From PMNU01 sp035480575 (GTDB taxonomy: Bacteria > Patescibacteriota > Saccharimonadia > Saccharimonadales > UBA4665), in assembly GCA_035480575.1 (NCBI GenBank), contig DATIHR010000022.1:1-64000 (forward strand): a DNA stretch of 64,000 nt. The letters are read 5' to 3'. The position numbers were made by a program, and so were the translations under genes. The notes beneath the pieces are model-generated. The model worked only from the letters and a program-made list of their open reading frames with translations. It searched no databases and was not told the DNA's origin. Of this stretch, positions 34,601 through 42,904 are shown piece after piece. How positions within the stretch are numbered: position 1 is the stretch's first letter; each line of letters starts with the position of its first letter.

Positions 34601-35110
34601 ATGAAAGAGCAAGATTTTAGGACCGCGTTTCAAGATAAGTTGAAGGAGTTTGACCACGTGCACCATGTAAGTGGCTACATTAACTCTGGTCACGAGAGAG
34701 GGCTGCGCATTGGTGCGTTTTGGTATATCCAAAAAGAACCGCGCAAAATGAGGGCCCATATTTTGTTGTCAGATACGCTTTCCAACGACAGGCTAGCCGT
34801 CTATGAAGGCGTGCCAGCAAAATATGATTATCAAGGCAGTTCGCAGTACAAAGCCCAGATTCCCGTAAACCAAGACTTGGCACCAGTTGCACCAGCCCAG
34901 ATGCTGGCAGAGTTTGAATATATTGGTCCTGATGGGCGCATGATTAGACCAACGTGTGCAGAAGGCGCACGGCCTCGAACGATAGTGGGTGCGTTGCCGC
35001 GGGGCACACGACTTATACTGTCTACACAGTTCCGAGAACCGAGATGGAATCTTGGCGGTGTACCGTTTTCGGTGGTCGACCCGGTTGTGCTGCCTAGCTC
35101 GCACGTTTGA
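34601..35110 (+). CDS. hypothetical protein
   Basis: 169 residues, soluble, beta-rich with basic patches (FWYIQKEPRKMRAHILLSD). No signal peptide or membrane segment, and no family recognised. TACACT ends 6 nt before ATG, so the start is probably leaderless. It lies directly upstream of the CIRCE-controlled hrcA promoter. Confidence 0.55.
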   Translation: MKEQDFRTAFQDKLKEFDHVHHVSGYINSGHERGLRIGAFWYIQKEPRKMRAHILLSDTLSNDRLAVYEGVPAKYDYQGSSQYKAQIPVNQDLAPVAPAQMLAEFEYIGPDGRMIRPTCAEGARPRTIVGALPRGTRLILSTQFREPRWNLGGVPFSVVDPVVLPSSHV

Positions 35111-35132
35111 TGTAGTGCTAAGCGAGAAGGTT

Positions 35133-35158
35133 CTAGCACTCTTGACTCGCAGTGCTCT
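35133..35158. promoter_or_regulatory. degenerate CIRCE-like site upstream of hrcA
   Basis: CTAGCACTC and AGTGCTC half-sites with a spacer near 9 nt. A further AGTGCTAA half-site lies at about 35115. These could bind HrcA weakly or be decayed operators. Confidence 0.45.
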
Positions 35159-35180
35159 ATGTTGGCTATCTTGAGGTTTG

Positions 35181-35207
35181 CTAGCACTCTTGACGCTGGA
35201 CTGCTAA
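35181..35207. promoter_or_regulatory. CIRCE operator of hrcA
   Basis: CTAGCACTC - 9 nt - GACTGCTAA matches the CIRCE consensus at 16 of 18 half-site positions. The spacer contains the -35 box TTGACG (35190-35195), and TACTAT (35213-35218) is the -10, so HrcA binding would block RNA polymerase directly. Confidence 0.85.
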
Positions 35208-35227
35208 TCTTTTACTATAAGAGCAAT

Positions 35228-35962
35228 ATGACGGAGCGTCAGAAGCAGATTTTATGTTCGATTGTCGAGCAGTATGCCGAAGTGGCCAGCCCGGTTGGTT
35301 CTAACCTGCTTGCTAAAGCGTTTGGGGTTAGTAGTGCCACCATTCGTGCCGAAATGGCTGAACTAGAGCGTATGGGGTATATTGCACAACCGCACACCAG
35401 CGCCGGCCGCGTGCCAACCGATAAAGGCTACCGGTTTTACGTCAATACACTAGCCGAAGAAAAGGGTAGTGTGCCCAACGCCAACGCCCAGCGTGCCCTG
35501 AGTGCCCGGGTGCACGATGCCGGTATGCCGGAGCGTACCATTCGCAACGCCGTCGATACGCTCGTAGAACTAACCCATAACCTTGGCCTTGCAACCATTG
35601 GCAACCAGCTGTACATGAGCGGCCTGTCTAATTTGTTTGGCCAGCCGGAGTTTATGCAGGCGGGGCAGGTGCGCCAGGTAGCCGAATTACTTGATAACTT
35701 AGAGCCATGGCTCCGCGAAGCTGCACCCAACCAGCCGCTGAGTGTATACATAGGTCGCGAGAATCCCATTGGCCGTAGCGCGGGCTGTTCGCTTATTATC
35801 AGCCGATTCGTTAGCCCATATAGCGACCGCAGTTATATAGGCGTGCTCGGGCCGACTCGCCAAAATTACCGCGATGTTATGACGCTGGTAGGGCGTGCCG
35901 GTAAAACGCTCGAAGAAGTATTGTATGATGGACCTGTCGCTCCCCAAGGACTCCTTAATTGA
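35228..35962 (+). CDS. hrcA: heat-inducible transcription repressor HrcA
   Basis: 244 residues, shorter than the typical about 340. The N-terminal winged helix (1-70) is typical: RQKQILCSIVEQYAEVASPVGS, SSATIRAEMAELERMGYI, HTSAGRVPTDKGYR. The C-terminal GAF-like regulatory domain is present but trimmed (IGVLGPTRQNYRDVM). It represses genes with CIRCE sites and is itself autoregulated by the site at 35181. The start is leaderless (about 9 nt from the -10). grpE follows 30 nt downstream. Confidence 0.93.
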   Translation: MTERQKQILCSIVEQYAEVASPVGSNLLAKAFGVSSATIRAEMAELERMGYIAQPHTSAGRVPTDKGYRFYVNTLAEEKGSVPNANAQRALSARVHDAGMPERTIRNAVDTLVELTHNLGLATIGNQLYMSGLSNLFGQPEFMQAGQVRQVAELLDNLEPWLREAAPNQPLSVYIGRENPIGRSAGCSLIISRFVSPYSDRSYIGVLGPTRQNYRDVMTLVGRAGKTLEEVLYDGPVAPQGLLN

Positions 35963-35991
35963 TTTAAAAAGCGCGAAAGTACGAAAAGACG

Positions 35992-36474
35992 ATGGCAAAG
36001 AAACAACCCGACGAACCACTCGAAGACGAACTATTACACCTCCAGCAACAGGTGACCGATTTAACCGATGCGCTGCAGCGCGAACGCGCTGATGCAACAA
36101 ATATCCGCCGCCACCACGAACAGCAGTTTGCGAGCGTACGTACACTTGCCAAGGTTGGTGTAGTACGCGATCTTTTGCCGGTTATTGATAATTTTGAGCG
36201 CGCCTTAAAGCACGTTCCGAAAGATCTAGAAGGCAACGATTTCGTAAAAGGCGTGCAGGGCGTTGTAAAGCAATTTGACGCAACGCTTGCCGGTATGGGC
36301 GTGCAAAAGATTAAAACCGTGGGCGAGCCGTTTGACCCACGCTACCACGAAGCAGTCAGCATGGACGAGGGCGATGGTGGCGACCAAGAGGTTGTAAGCG
36401 AAGAGCTACAATCCGGCTACACCATGGGCGACGAAGTTATACGCCACGCCATGGTGCGGGTAACGCTCCAGTAA
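35992..36474 (+). CDS. grpE: nucleotide exchange factor GrpE
   Basis: 160 residues: a long N-terminal helix (about 10-60, ELLHLQQQVTDLTDALQRERADATNIRRHHEQQ), the LLPVIDNFERAL hinge and a C-terminal beta domain (EPFDPRYHEAVSMDEG...VVSEELQSGYTMGDEVIRHAMVRV). It speeds ADP release from DnaK. It is cotranscribed with hrcA under CIRCE control. Confidence 0.96.
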   Translation: MAKKQPDEPLEDELLHLQQQVTDLTDALQRERADATNIRRHHEQQFASVRTLAKVGVVRDLLPVIDNFERALKHVPKDLEGNDFVKGVQGVVKQFDATLAGMGVQKIKTVGEPFDPRYHEAVSMDEGDGGDQEVVSEELQSGYTMGDEVIRHAMVRVTLQ

Positions 36475-36486
36475 TATCAAATACAC

Positions 36487-37056
36487 TTAGGTACGTTCCC
36501 GGAATACTACCGGCGCTGGTAGTTCTTGGCTGTCGGGCACGGCAGGCATACCGCGGCTGTGCGTAAACGTTAAGACCGCAAGACTGGTAGCCGCGAGGCC
36601 TAGGCCTATATATCCGAAGGCTTCTGCGGTTAGGGGAGAGGTACCAACCACACCGGTACCGATAACAAGCAACCCGCCGCCTATGCGGTTTACGGTTCGC
36701 TGCTGTTTGGCGCGGCGCCGGAGTAATAGCTCGAGTGCGACACCTTTCGTTACGTCATTTTGGACAACGTCAGAATGTGGCAGAGTTACTACCAGGTCAT
36801 CCTTGTATTGGAAGTCTATGCCAGTCTCGCGGGCGAGATTTATGACCAGCCGGTGATCGTCTGCGCCCACATGCAATGCTTCCCCTGTATTGACAATAAC
36901 GATCCGGGGTTGTCTGGGAAGCGGTACCTTGAGTTGTTCGGCTAATGCAGCCAGGGCAAGGGCCTCGGGTTCTAGGGTTACATTGCGTGCCGCTATTAAC
37001 CACTCGATGCTCGGACTGGCTGCTACAGTTAGTGTGTTTGGTGATTGTTCGGGCAT
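36487..37056 (-). CDS. hypothetical protein with C-terminal membrane hairpin
   Basis: 189 residues: a soluble N-terminal domain (about 15-115, EPEALALAALAEQLKVPLP and a beta-rich section) and two hydrophobic helices at about 128-165 separated by a Gly/Pro turn. No family is recognised. ATG 37056 lies 6 nt from TATAAT (37063-37068, minus), so the mRNA is probably leaderless. It faces grpE tail-to-tail and is divergent from dnaK. Confidence 0.55.
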   Translation of the reverse strand: MPEQSPNTLTVAASPSIEWLIAARNVTLEPEALALAALAEQLKVPLPRQPRIVIVNTGEALHVGADDHRLVINLARETGIDFQYKDDLVVTLPHSDVVQNDVTKGVALELLLRRRAKQQRTVNRIGGGLLVIGTGVVGTSPLTAEAFGYIGLGLAATSLAVLTFTHSRGMPAVPDSQELPAPVVFRERT

Positions 37057-37094
37057 AGGACTATTATAGGCGCAGAAAGCAAGTCGGAAGTTTA

Positions 37095-37121
37095 TTAGCA
37101 CTCTTGACAGCCGAGTGCTAA
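37095..37121. promoter_or_regulatory. perfect CIRCE operator and promoter of dnaK
   Basis: TTAGCACTC - 9 nt - GAGTGCTAA is a full CIRCE match. The -35 TTGACA (37104-37109) is inside the spacer and the -10 TATGCT is at 37127-37132, 17 nt apart. Confidence 0.97.
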
Positions 37122-37141
37122 AAAATTATGCTAGAATGGTC

Positions 37142-37168
37142 TTAGCACTCAACCAACTATACTGCTAA
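37142..37168. promoter_or_regulatory. second CIRCE-like site in the dnaK leader
   Basis: TTAGCACTC - 9 nt - TACTGCTAA: the left half is perfect and the right half matches 7 of 9. It lies downstream of the -10, so HrcA there would act as a roadblock. The ribosome-binding site AAAGGAG follows at about 37069-37175. Confidence 0.6.
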
Positions 37169-37184
37169 AAAGGAGCGATGAATT

Positions 37185-39095
37185 ATGGGAAAGATTATAG
37201 GTATCGACTTAGGGACAACCAACTCGGCTATGGCTGTTATGCAAAGCGGCAAGCCGGATATTATTGCCAACAGCGAAGGCGCACGCACCACGCCAAGTGT
37301 CGTGGCTATTAACAAAAACGGCGAACGTTTAGTGGGCCAGGTTGCCCGCCGCCAGCAGGTTACGAACTCTAAGAACACTATTTACGAAGTGAAGCGTCTT
37401 ATTGGCCGTCGCTGGGAAGACAAAGAAGTCCAGCGCGACCTTAAACTTATGGGCTACGAGATCGTTAAGAGTGGCAATGCTGTAAAGGTTAAAATGGGCG
37501 ATAAAGAGTACAGCCCCGAGGAAATTAGCGCCATGGTACTTGGCAAGCTAAAGGCCGACGCCGAGGCATTCCTTGGCCAGCCGGTAAGCGAAGCGGTTAT
37601 TACCGTGCCAGCGTACTTTGATGACAGCCAACGCCAGGCCACCAAAGACGCCGGTAAAATTGCTGGCTTGGAAGTGAAGCGCATTATTAACGAGCCGACT
37701 GCCGCAGCCCTAGCCTACGGCCTGGACAAGGGCAATAAGAAAGACGAAAAGATTGCCGTATACGACCTTGGCGGTGGCACATTTGACGTTTCGATTCTAG
37801 AGCTAGGCGAGGGTGTGTTTGAAGTAAAAAGCACTAATGGCGATACGCATCTTGGTGGCGCCGACTTCGACCGCGTGCTTGTCAACTACTTTGCTGACGA
37901 ATTTAAGAAAGAGCATGGTATAGATATTAGCGACGACAAAGCCGCCATGCAGCGCCTACGCGACGAAGCCGAAAAAGCTAAGATTGAGTTGTCTACCGCA
38001 CAAGAAGTAGACATTAACCTGCCATTCTTAACCGCCGACGCCGACGGGCCGAAGCACTTCGAGCACAAGTTGAGCCGCGCCAAACTTGAGAGCCTGGTTG
38101 CAGAGCTTATTAGTAAGACTGCCGATCCTTGCGAGAAGGCACTTAAAGACGCGGGGCTGAGCGCCAGCGACATTAACGCTGTGGTATTGGTTGGTGGTAT
38201 GACCCGCATGCCAGCCGTACAAGAGAAGGTAAAGCAGATCTTTGGCAAAGACCCTATGAAGGGCGTTAACCCGGACGAAGTCGTCGCCATTGGCGCAGCT
38301 ATCCAAGGTGGCGTACTGCAGGGCGATGTTAAGGATGTGTTGCTGCTGGACGTTACCCCGCTGTCTTTGGGTATTGAGACCATGGGCGGTGTTATGACCA
38401 AGCTTATTGACCGCAACACAACCATTCCTACCAGCAAGAGCGAAGTCTTCAGCACGGCTGCCGACAATCAACCCCAGGTAGAGGTACACGTACTGCAGGG
38501 CGAACGCGGCATGGCCGGCGACAATAAGAGCTTGGGCCGGTTTATCTTAGATGGCATTCCCCCCGCGCCACGTGGCATTCCACAAATTGAAGTTACCTTT
38601 AACATCGACGCCAACGGTATTTTGAACGTCACTGCCAAGGATAAAGGTACTAGCAAAGAGCAGAGCATTACCATCAGTGGCAGTGGCAACCTGGATAAGA
38701 CCGAGGTGGAAAAAATGGCCAAAGAGGCCGAAGCCAACGCAGAGGAAGACCGCAAGAAGCGCGACGCCGTAGAAGCCCGCAACGTGCTCGAAAATTCTAT
38801 CTATCAGGCCGAGAAGCTCAAGAGCGACTACAAGGACAAGCTGGCCGAAGAAGACGTAAAAGGCTTAGACGAAGCCATCGAAGCAGCCAAAAAGGTAGCT
38901 AAAGACGAAAAGGCCGATAAAGATGCGCTAGAAGCAGCCGCTAAGGCGCTGAACGACAAGATTATGCCCATTGGCGCCAAAATGTACGAATCCGCCAAGG
39001 ACGAAGCTCCGGCCGAAGACGCTGAAGCTGCGGCTGACAAAAAGAAAGACAAAGATGACGATGCCGTAGAGGGCGAAGTCGTCGACGAAAAATAA
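37185..39095 (+). CDS. dnaK: chaperone DnaK (Hsp70)
   Basis: 636 residues with the three Hsp70 signatures (IDLGTTNSAMAV, VYDLGGGTFDVSIL, VVLVGGMTRMPAVQ), the substrate-binding beta domain (VTPLSLGIETMGGVMTKLIDRNTTIP) and a helical lid with an acidic low-complexity tail. It works with DnaJ (39965) and GrpE. AAAGGAG gives a normal leader, unlike many neighbours, and transcription is under HrcA/CIRCE control. Confidence 0.99.
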   Translation: MGKIIGIDLGTTNSAMAVMQSGKPDIIANSEGARTTPSVVAINKNGERLVGQVARRQQVTNSKNTIYEVKRLIGRRWEDKEVQRDLKLMGYEIVKSGNAVKVKMGDKEYSPEEISAMVLGKLKADAEAFLGQPVSEAVITVPAYFDDSQRQATKDAGKIAGLEVKRIINEPTAAALAYGLDKGNKKDEKIAVYDLGGGTFDVSILELGEGVFEVKSTNGDTHLGGADFDRVLVNYFADEFKKEHGIDISDDKAAMQRLRDEAEKAKIELSTAQEVDINLPFLTADADGPKHFEHKLSRAKLESLVAELISKTADPCEKALKDAGLSASDINAVVLVGGMTRMPAVQEKVKQIFGKDPMKGVNPDEVVAIGAAIQGGVLQGDVKDVLLLDVTPLSLGIETMGGVMTKLIDRNTTIPTSKSEVFSTAADNQPQVEVHVLQGERGMAGDNKSLGRFILDGIPPAPRGIPQIEVTFNIDANGILNVTAKDKGTSKEQSITISGSGNLDKTEVEKMAKEAEANAEEDRKKRDAVEARNVLENSIYQAEKLKSDYKDKLAEEDVKGLDEAIEAAKKVAKDEKADKDALEAAAKALNDKIMPIGAKMYESAKDEAPAEDAEAAADKKKDKDDDAVEGEVVDEK

Positions 39096-39113
39096 AAAAG
39101 TAAGTTCTTTACC

Positions 39114-39542
39114 ATGGAACTCCATAAGGAATATTGGCCGGATGTACAACAGTACTGTGCCACTATTCTTGATGGAATACAGGCAAAGCGGCAATGGGTG
39201 TTGTGGCCTGTTGCCCGCACTGTATGTATCAAATACAGTTGGCGAGCTGACCAGCCTACCCCACCACACGACGAGCAGCTAGGGCTGTATAAAGATCAGC
39301 TCTTGCTGCTCGGGTGGACCACGCTTACACACGAACTGACAATTCCGGATTATCCGTATCCGCGTGTCATGCGTTTTAATCCAGACGAGGAACGAGTGTA
39401 CGATGCACTTCCTTGGAAGGGATGGCACGCTCCTCGGGGCTGGCGGCAGTTAGGTCAGGAACATTACGATTTAATGTACGATGCCCTTGCCCGCGGCGCT
39501 GCTGCCAGGCAGCAAGAGCGGCAAGGGGGAAGCGCGCTTTGA
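39114..39542 (+). CDS. hypothetical Trp-rich protein between dnaK and dnaJ
   Basis: 142 residues, soluble, with ten or so Trp (RQWVLWPVAR, PWKGWHAPRGW). No family is recognised. It lies 18 nt after dnaK in the same direction and so may be heat-shock controlled. A following gene starts 34 nt after it. Confidence 0.55.
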   Translation: MELHKEYWPDVQQYCATILDGIQAKRQWVLWPVARTVCIKYSWRADQPTPPHDEQLGLYKDQLLLLGWTTLTHELTIPDYPYPRVMRFNPDEERVYDALPWKGWHAPRGWRQLGQEHYDLMYDALARGAAARQQERQGGSAL

Positions 39543-39576
39543 CAAACCAAAAGTGGCAGGCGACAATAGGAGTACT

Positions 39577-39945
39577 ATGTTAGGACTAACCCATAAAGAC
39601 GCAAATGCAGATAAGCTAACCGTGCAGGTGCATACCATAGCCGGTAGTGAAGTGTTTGGGTTGGCCCAAAAAATCTGGGGCGAAAATGTTCGCTCGCTGC
39701 GCGTAGACCCGGAATCTGGCAAGGAATTCCTGCATTTCGGCTACGCTAACCCAAAGTGCGTGGTTTGGCTGCAGCACGATAAGGGGCGGAACGACATTTA
39801 CGAGCTTATCGTAAACTGGCAAAGCACTGGTACGCACGAGGTATATGTTATTATTGCCGGCGACGCCCAGCCAGTGGGCGACGACACAAGGGCCAAGGCC
39901 GTATTAAACAGTATGCTCATTACCCCTTCGGTGGTATTGACCTAA
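39577..39945 (+). CDS. hypothetical beta-rich protein between dnaK and dnaJ
   Basis: 122 residues, soluble, beta-rich (DKLTVQVHTIAGSEVFGLAQKIWG; HEVYVIIAGDAQPVG). ATG 39577 is favoured because TAGGAG lies 4 nt upstream; a longer frame to 39481 overlaps the previous gene. No family is recognised. It lies 19 nt before dnaJ in the same direction. Confidence 0.55.
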   Translation: MLGLTHKDANADKLTVQVHTIAGSEVFGLAQKIWGENVRSLRVDPESGKEFLHFGYANPKCVVWLQHDKGRNDIYELIVNWQSTGTHEVYVIIAGDAQPVGDDTRAKAVLNSMLITPSVVLT

Positions 39946-39964
39946 AAGGCTCTAATTTACACTT

Positions 39965-41056
39965 ATGGCAAAACGAGATTATTACGAAGTACTAGGTGTT
40001 GGTAAAAACGCGAGCGCAGACGAGATTAAAAAAGCGTTTCGCCGTTTAGCCGTGCAGCATCACCCCGACAAAGAGGGTGGTGACGAAACCAAGTTCAAGG
40101 AAATTAACGAAGCCTACGAGGTATTAAAGGACCAATCTAAGCGCCAGCGCTACGATCAGTTCGGCCATGCCGGCGTCGGAGGTAGTGCCGCAAGCGATGG
40201 TAATCCGTTCGGCGGTGGCTTTAATGGCCAAAACGTAAACTTCGATTTTGGCGACCTGGGCGATATATTCAGCAACTTTTTTGGTGGCGGCCAACAACAG
40301 CGCAGTACCCGCCAGAATCGCGGGCGCGATGTTGAGGTGCGCATTGAGCTAACCTTCGAACAGGCAGTATTTGGCACCGAAAAAAACATAGCACTCAATA
40401 TTGACGACACGTGCGAACACTGCAAGGGCACGACTGCGGAGCCAGGACACGAACTCAAAACTTGCGAAACCTGTAAAGGCAGCGGGCAAGTGGTGCAGGT
40501 AATGCGCACCATATTTGGCAACATTCAGCAGGCCTCTATTTGCCCTACCTGTAAGGGCCGGGGCAAGATACCCGAAAAGGTATGCACGGTGTGCCACGGC
40601 TCGGGCACGCAGCGCAAAGTGCAAGAGTTGACCATTAAGGTGCCGGCCGGCATAGACGACGGTGCGGTTATACGCTTGCGTGAGCGCGGCGAGGCGGTTG
40701 CAGATGGCCCCAAGGGCGATTTGTACGTTAATGTTCGGGTTAAAGCCCACAAAAAGTTTACGCGTGAAGGCGATTTAATTTTAAGTGAAGAACATATAGG
40801 CATGGTCGAGGCGGCCCTGGGCACTGAAATTGATGTCGATACTGTAGACGGCCCCGTACGCATGAAGGTGCCCACTGGTACACAAAGCGGCACCGATTTT
40901 AAACTATCCGGCCATGGCGTACCGCATTTGCGTTCCGAGGCGCGCGGTGCACATATTGTAACGATTATTGTGGATACGCCCACTAAGCTCACGAAGCAGC
41001 AGCGTGAACTGCTTGAACAGTTCACAAAAGACACTGGCAAACGCCGTTTTTGGTAG
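39965..41056 (+). CDS. dnaJ: co-chaperone DnaJ (Hsp40)
   Basis: 363 residues: J domain with HPD at 33-35, Gly/Phe-rich linker (about 75-115), four zinc-finger repeats (CEHCKGT, CETCKGSG, CPTCKGRG, CTVCHGSG) and C-terminal substrate-binding domains. This is a complete type I DnaJ. It stimulates DnaK ATPase and delivers clients. ATG is 8 nt after TCTAAT, so a local leaderless promoter is possible in addition to read-through. Confidence 0.98.
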   Translation: MAKRDYYEVLGVGKNASADEIKKAFRRLAVQHHPDKEGGDETKFKEINEAYEVLKDQSKRQRYDQFGHAGVGGSAASDGNPFGGGFNGQNVNFDFGDLGDIFSNFFGGGQQQRSTRQNRGRDVEVRIELTFEQAVFGTEKNIALNIDDTCEHCKGTTAEPGHELKTCETCKGSGQVVQVMRTIFGNIQQASICPTCKGRGKIPEKVCTVCHGSGTQRKVQELTIKVPAGIDDGAVIRLRERGEAVADGPKGDLYVNVRVKAHKKFTREGDLILSEEHIGMVEAALGTEIDVDTVDGPVRMKVPTGTQSGTDFKLSGHGVPHLRSEARGAHIVTIIVDTPTKLTKQQRELLEQFTKDTGKRRFW

Positions 41057-41063
41057 GGTATCT

Positions 41064-41966
41064 ATGAAAAAGATTCTTATCATTGCTTCCAATGCACCTA
41101 AAGATTCGCCAGCCGTCCAGCGTTACCACGAGTTTGCCCCCAAAGATTCCGAAATTACTGTGCGCTGGCTGTCTGATTTCTTTGCAATATGGGACGGCCA
41201 GGCACTGCGGGTAATCGATGCTATTACTGGCGAAGAGCCTACCGGCTACGACGTTGTGCATATTGCGGGCTGGAAAAGTCATGCCGACATTGCTTTTGCT
41301 CTAGCTACATGGTTAGAGCACCAACAGGTACCATTCGTGGGGCATACGCTGCTGGACTGGTACGCGGACTCTAAATTGGGCGAGCTTGTCCGGTTAACGA
41401 CCGCTGGCCTGCCACACCCGCGTAGTTTTTACGCTGACGATAATACTCGCTTGTTACAACTATACGATTGGGCCGTAGTGCGGTGCGGTTTGCAACTGCC
41501 TGTGGTGGTCAAAAGTACGCTTGCATCGCGCGGGGAGCACAACTACTTGGTGCGCTCCCGCGATGAGCTGGCGGCCTTGCCACTCGATGCAGGCCATCGC
41601 TACCTGATTCAGGAATGTATACCGAATAAATGCGACTATCGGTTAGTCGTACTAGGCGGCAAAACGAAGATAATTATTAGACGCACGCGCCTGAGTGACG
41701 ACACGCACTTGAATAATATTTCTCAGGGCGCAGATGCAACTTTGGTCGACCTAGCAGATTTTCCAGCCGAGGCAATTGCCGTTGCCGAACAGGCTGCTAA
41801 AGCATTGGGCCGTGAGGATATTGCGGGTGTGGACTTGCTGCTAGACGAGCAAACGAATAAGCCATATGTACTTGAGGTTAATCGTACGCCGCATATGTCG
41901 CTCGGCGAACCCGCTGCAGTGGCCGCCAAAATGCAGGCATTATTTGCCTATCTTGAGAGCGTATAG
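41064..41966 (+). CDS. ATP-grasp family ligase-like protein (copy 1)
   Basis: 300 residues with the ATP-grasp layout of RimK/D-Ala-ligase relatives: a pre-grasp alpha/beta domain, an ATP-binding strand (LPVVVKSTLASRGEHNYLV), an acidic metal-binding end (AGVDLLLDE then YVLEVNRTPHMS). The substrate is unknown; such enzymes join carboxylates to amines through acyl phosphates. It starts 8 nt after dnaJ and is a clear paralogue of the next gene (shared DTHLNNISQGA / DTHLHNTSQGA). Confidence 0.8.
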   Translation: MKKILIIASNAPKDSPAVQRYHEFAPKDSEITVRWLSDFFAIWDGQALRVIDAITGEEPTGYDVVHIAGWKSHADIAFALATWLEHQQVPFVGHTLLDWYADSKLGELVRLTTAGLPHPRSFYADDNTRLLQLYDWAVVRCGLQLPVVVKSTLASRGEHNYLVRSRDELAALPLDAGHRYLIQECIPNKCDYRLVVLGGKTKIIIRRTRLSDDTHLNNISQGADATLVDLADFPAEAIAVAEQAAKALGREDIAGVDLLLDEQTNKPYVLEVNRTPHMSLGEPAAVAAKMQALFAYLESV

Positions 41967-42001
41967 ACGTAGAAACGGCATAGTTCTGGTACGCTAGGTG
42001 T

Positions 42002-42904
42002 ATGAAACAAGTGCTCGTTATTGGCGGTGTTAGTACCGATCCGGCCGACGTCGATGAAATAACTGCATTTACGGCTGGAGTCCACTCGCATGCTGGCGAT
42101 GCGGCCGTGCAGTTTGCGCATCTCGACCAGCTGCAATTTGTGTTTGCGCCAGGCGATTTTAGAGTGTTTGATGCTAACAATAATTGCCCGCTCAGCGACT
42201 ACAACCTGGTTATCCTACGTAGCAAAATGCGGACCTATGCGACGCTTGCCTATTGCCTGAGCCGCTACCTAACAAATGCCGGCATCCCGTTCTTTAATGA
42301 TTACAGCACGTACTTTACCGGCACTAAACTGGGGCAGACGGTATTGTTCTACGAGCAGCGGGTGCCATTCTTAAAAACGGTTTATTCGCTGCATCCGGAC
42401 CTTTTGGTGGCGGCAGCCGAGCAAGAACTGGGACTGCCGTTTATCTTAAAAGATAGCCGTGGTGCGCAGGGCAAGGCGAACTATCTGGTGCATTCCCTGG
42501 ACGAAGCGCGCAGCATACTTGCTAGCGGACCAGACATGCAATTTTTGGCCCAGGAATATTGCCCCACCGACCGTGACTACCGCGTGCTTATTGCCGGGGG
42601 TGCAAATATGGTGTTTAGCAGACAGGGTAATCTAGATACGCATTTGCATAACACCTCACAGGGCGCATCGGCACGGGTTGCCACCGACGAACTGCCGGAA
42701 TCGGTTATTGCGGACGCCCGCAAGCTGGCTCGGCGTTTGGGCCTGAGTACCGCTGGTATCGATGTCATACCGGGATCACGTGAACATGGCGCAGCGTTTT
42801 ACTTTTTAGAGATCAACTCTCAGCCGCAGATTTTTACCGGTACGCTCTTGCCCGAAAAAGCAGCGTTATTTGAGCGCTTTATTGCTCGTCATCTTGGCCA
42901 ATAG
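42002..42904 (+). CDS. ATP-grasp family ligase-like protein (copy 2)
   Basis: 300 residues, paralogue of the preceding gene: ATP-binding strand (LPFILKDSRGAQGKANYLV), DTHLHNTSQGASARV, and the metal-binding end FYFLEINSQPQIFTGTLLPE. TACGCT ends 6 nt before ATG, so it can be transcribed alone. The pair, plus RimK at 44395, make three ATP-grasp ligases within 4.3 kb. Peptide-ligase or post-translational tagging chemistry is plausible. Confidence 0.8.
   Translation: MKQVLVIGGVSTDPADVDEITAFTAGVHSHAGDAAVQFAHLDQLQFVFAPGDFRVFDANNNCPLSDYNLVILRSKMRTYATLAYCLSRYLTNAGIPFFNDYSTYFTGTKLGQTVLFYEQRVPFLKTVYSLHPDLLVAAAEQELGLPFILKDSRGAQGKANYLVHSLDEARSILASGPDMQFLAQEYCPTDRDYRVLIAGGANMVFSRQGNLDTHLHNTSQGASARVATDELPESVIADARKLARRLGLSTAGIDVIPGSREHGAAFYFLEINSQPQIFTGTLLPEKAALFERFIARHLGQ

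Noticed and set aside
37886..38467. Minus-strand frame inside dnaK
   Set aside because: Antisense to the conserved Hsp70 coding sequence; codon-bias shadow without start signals or domain features.
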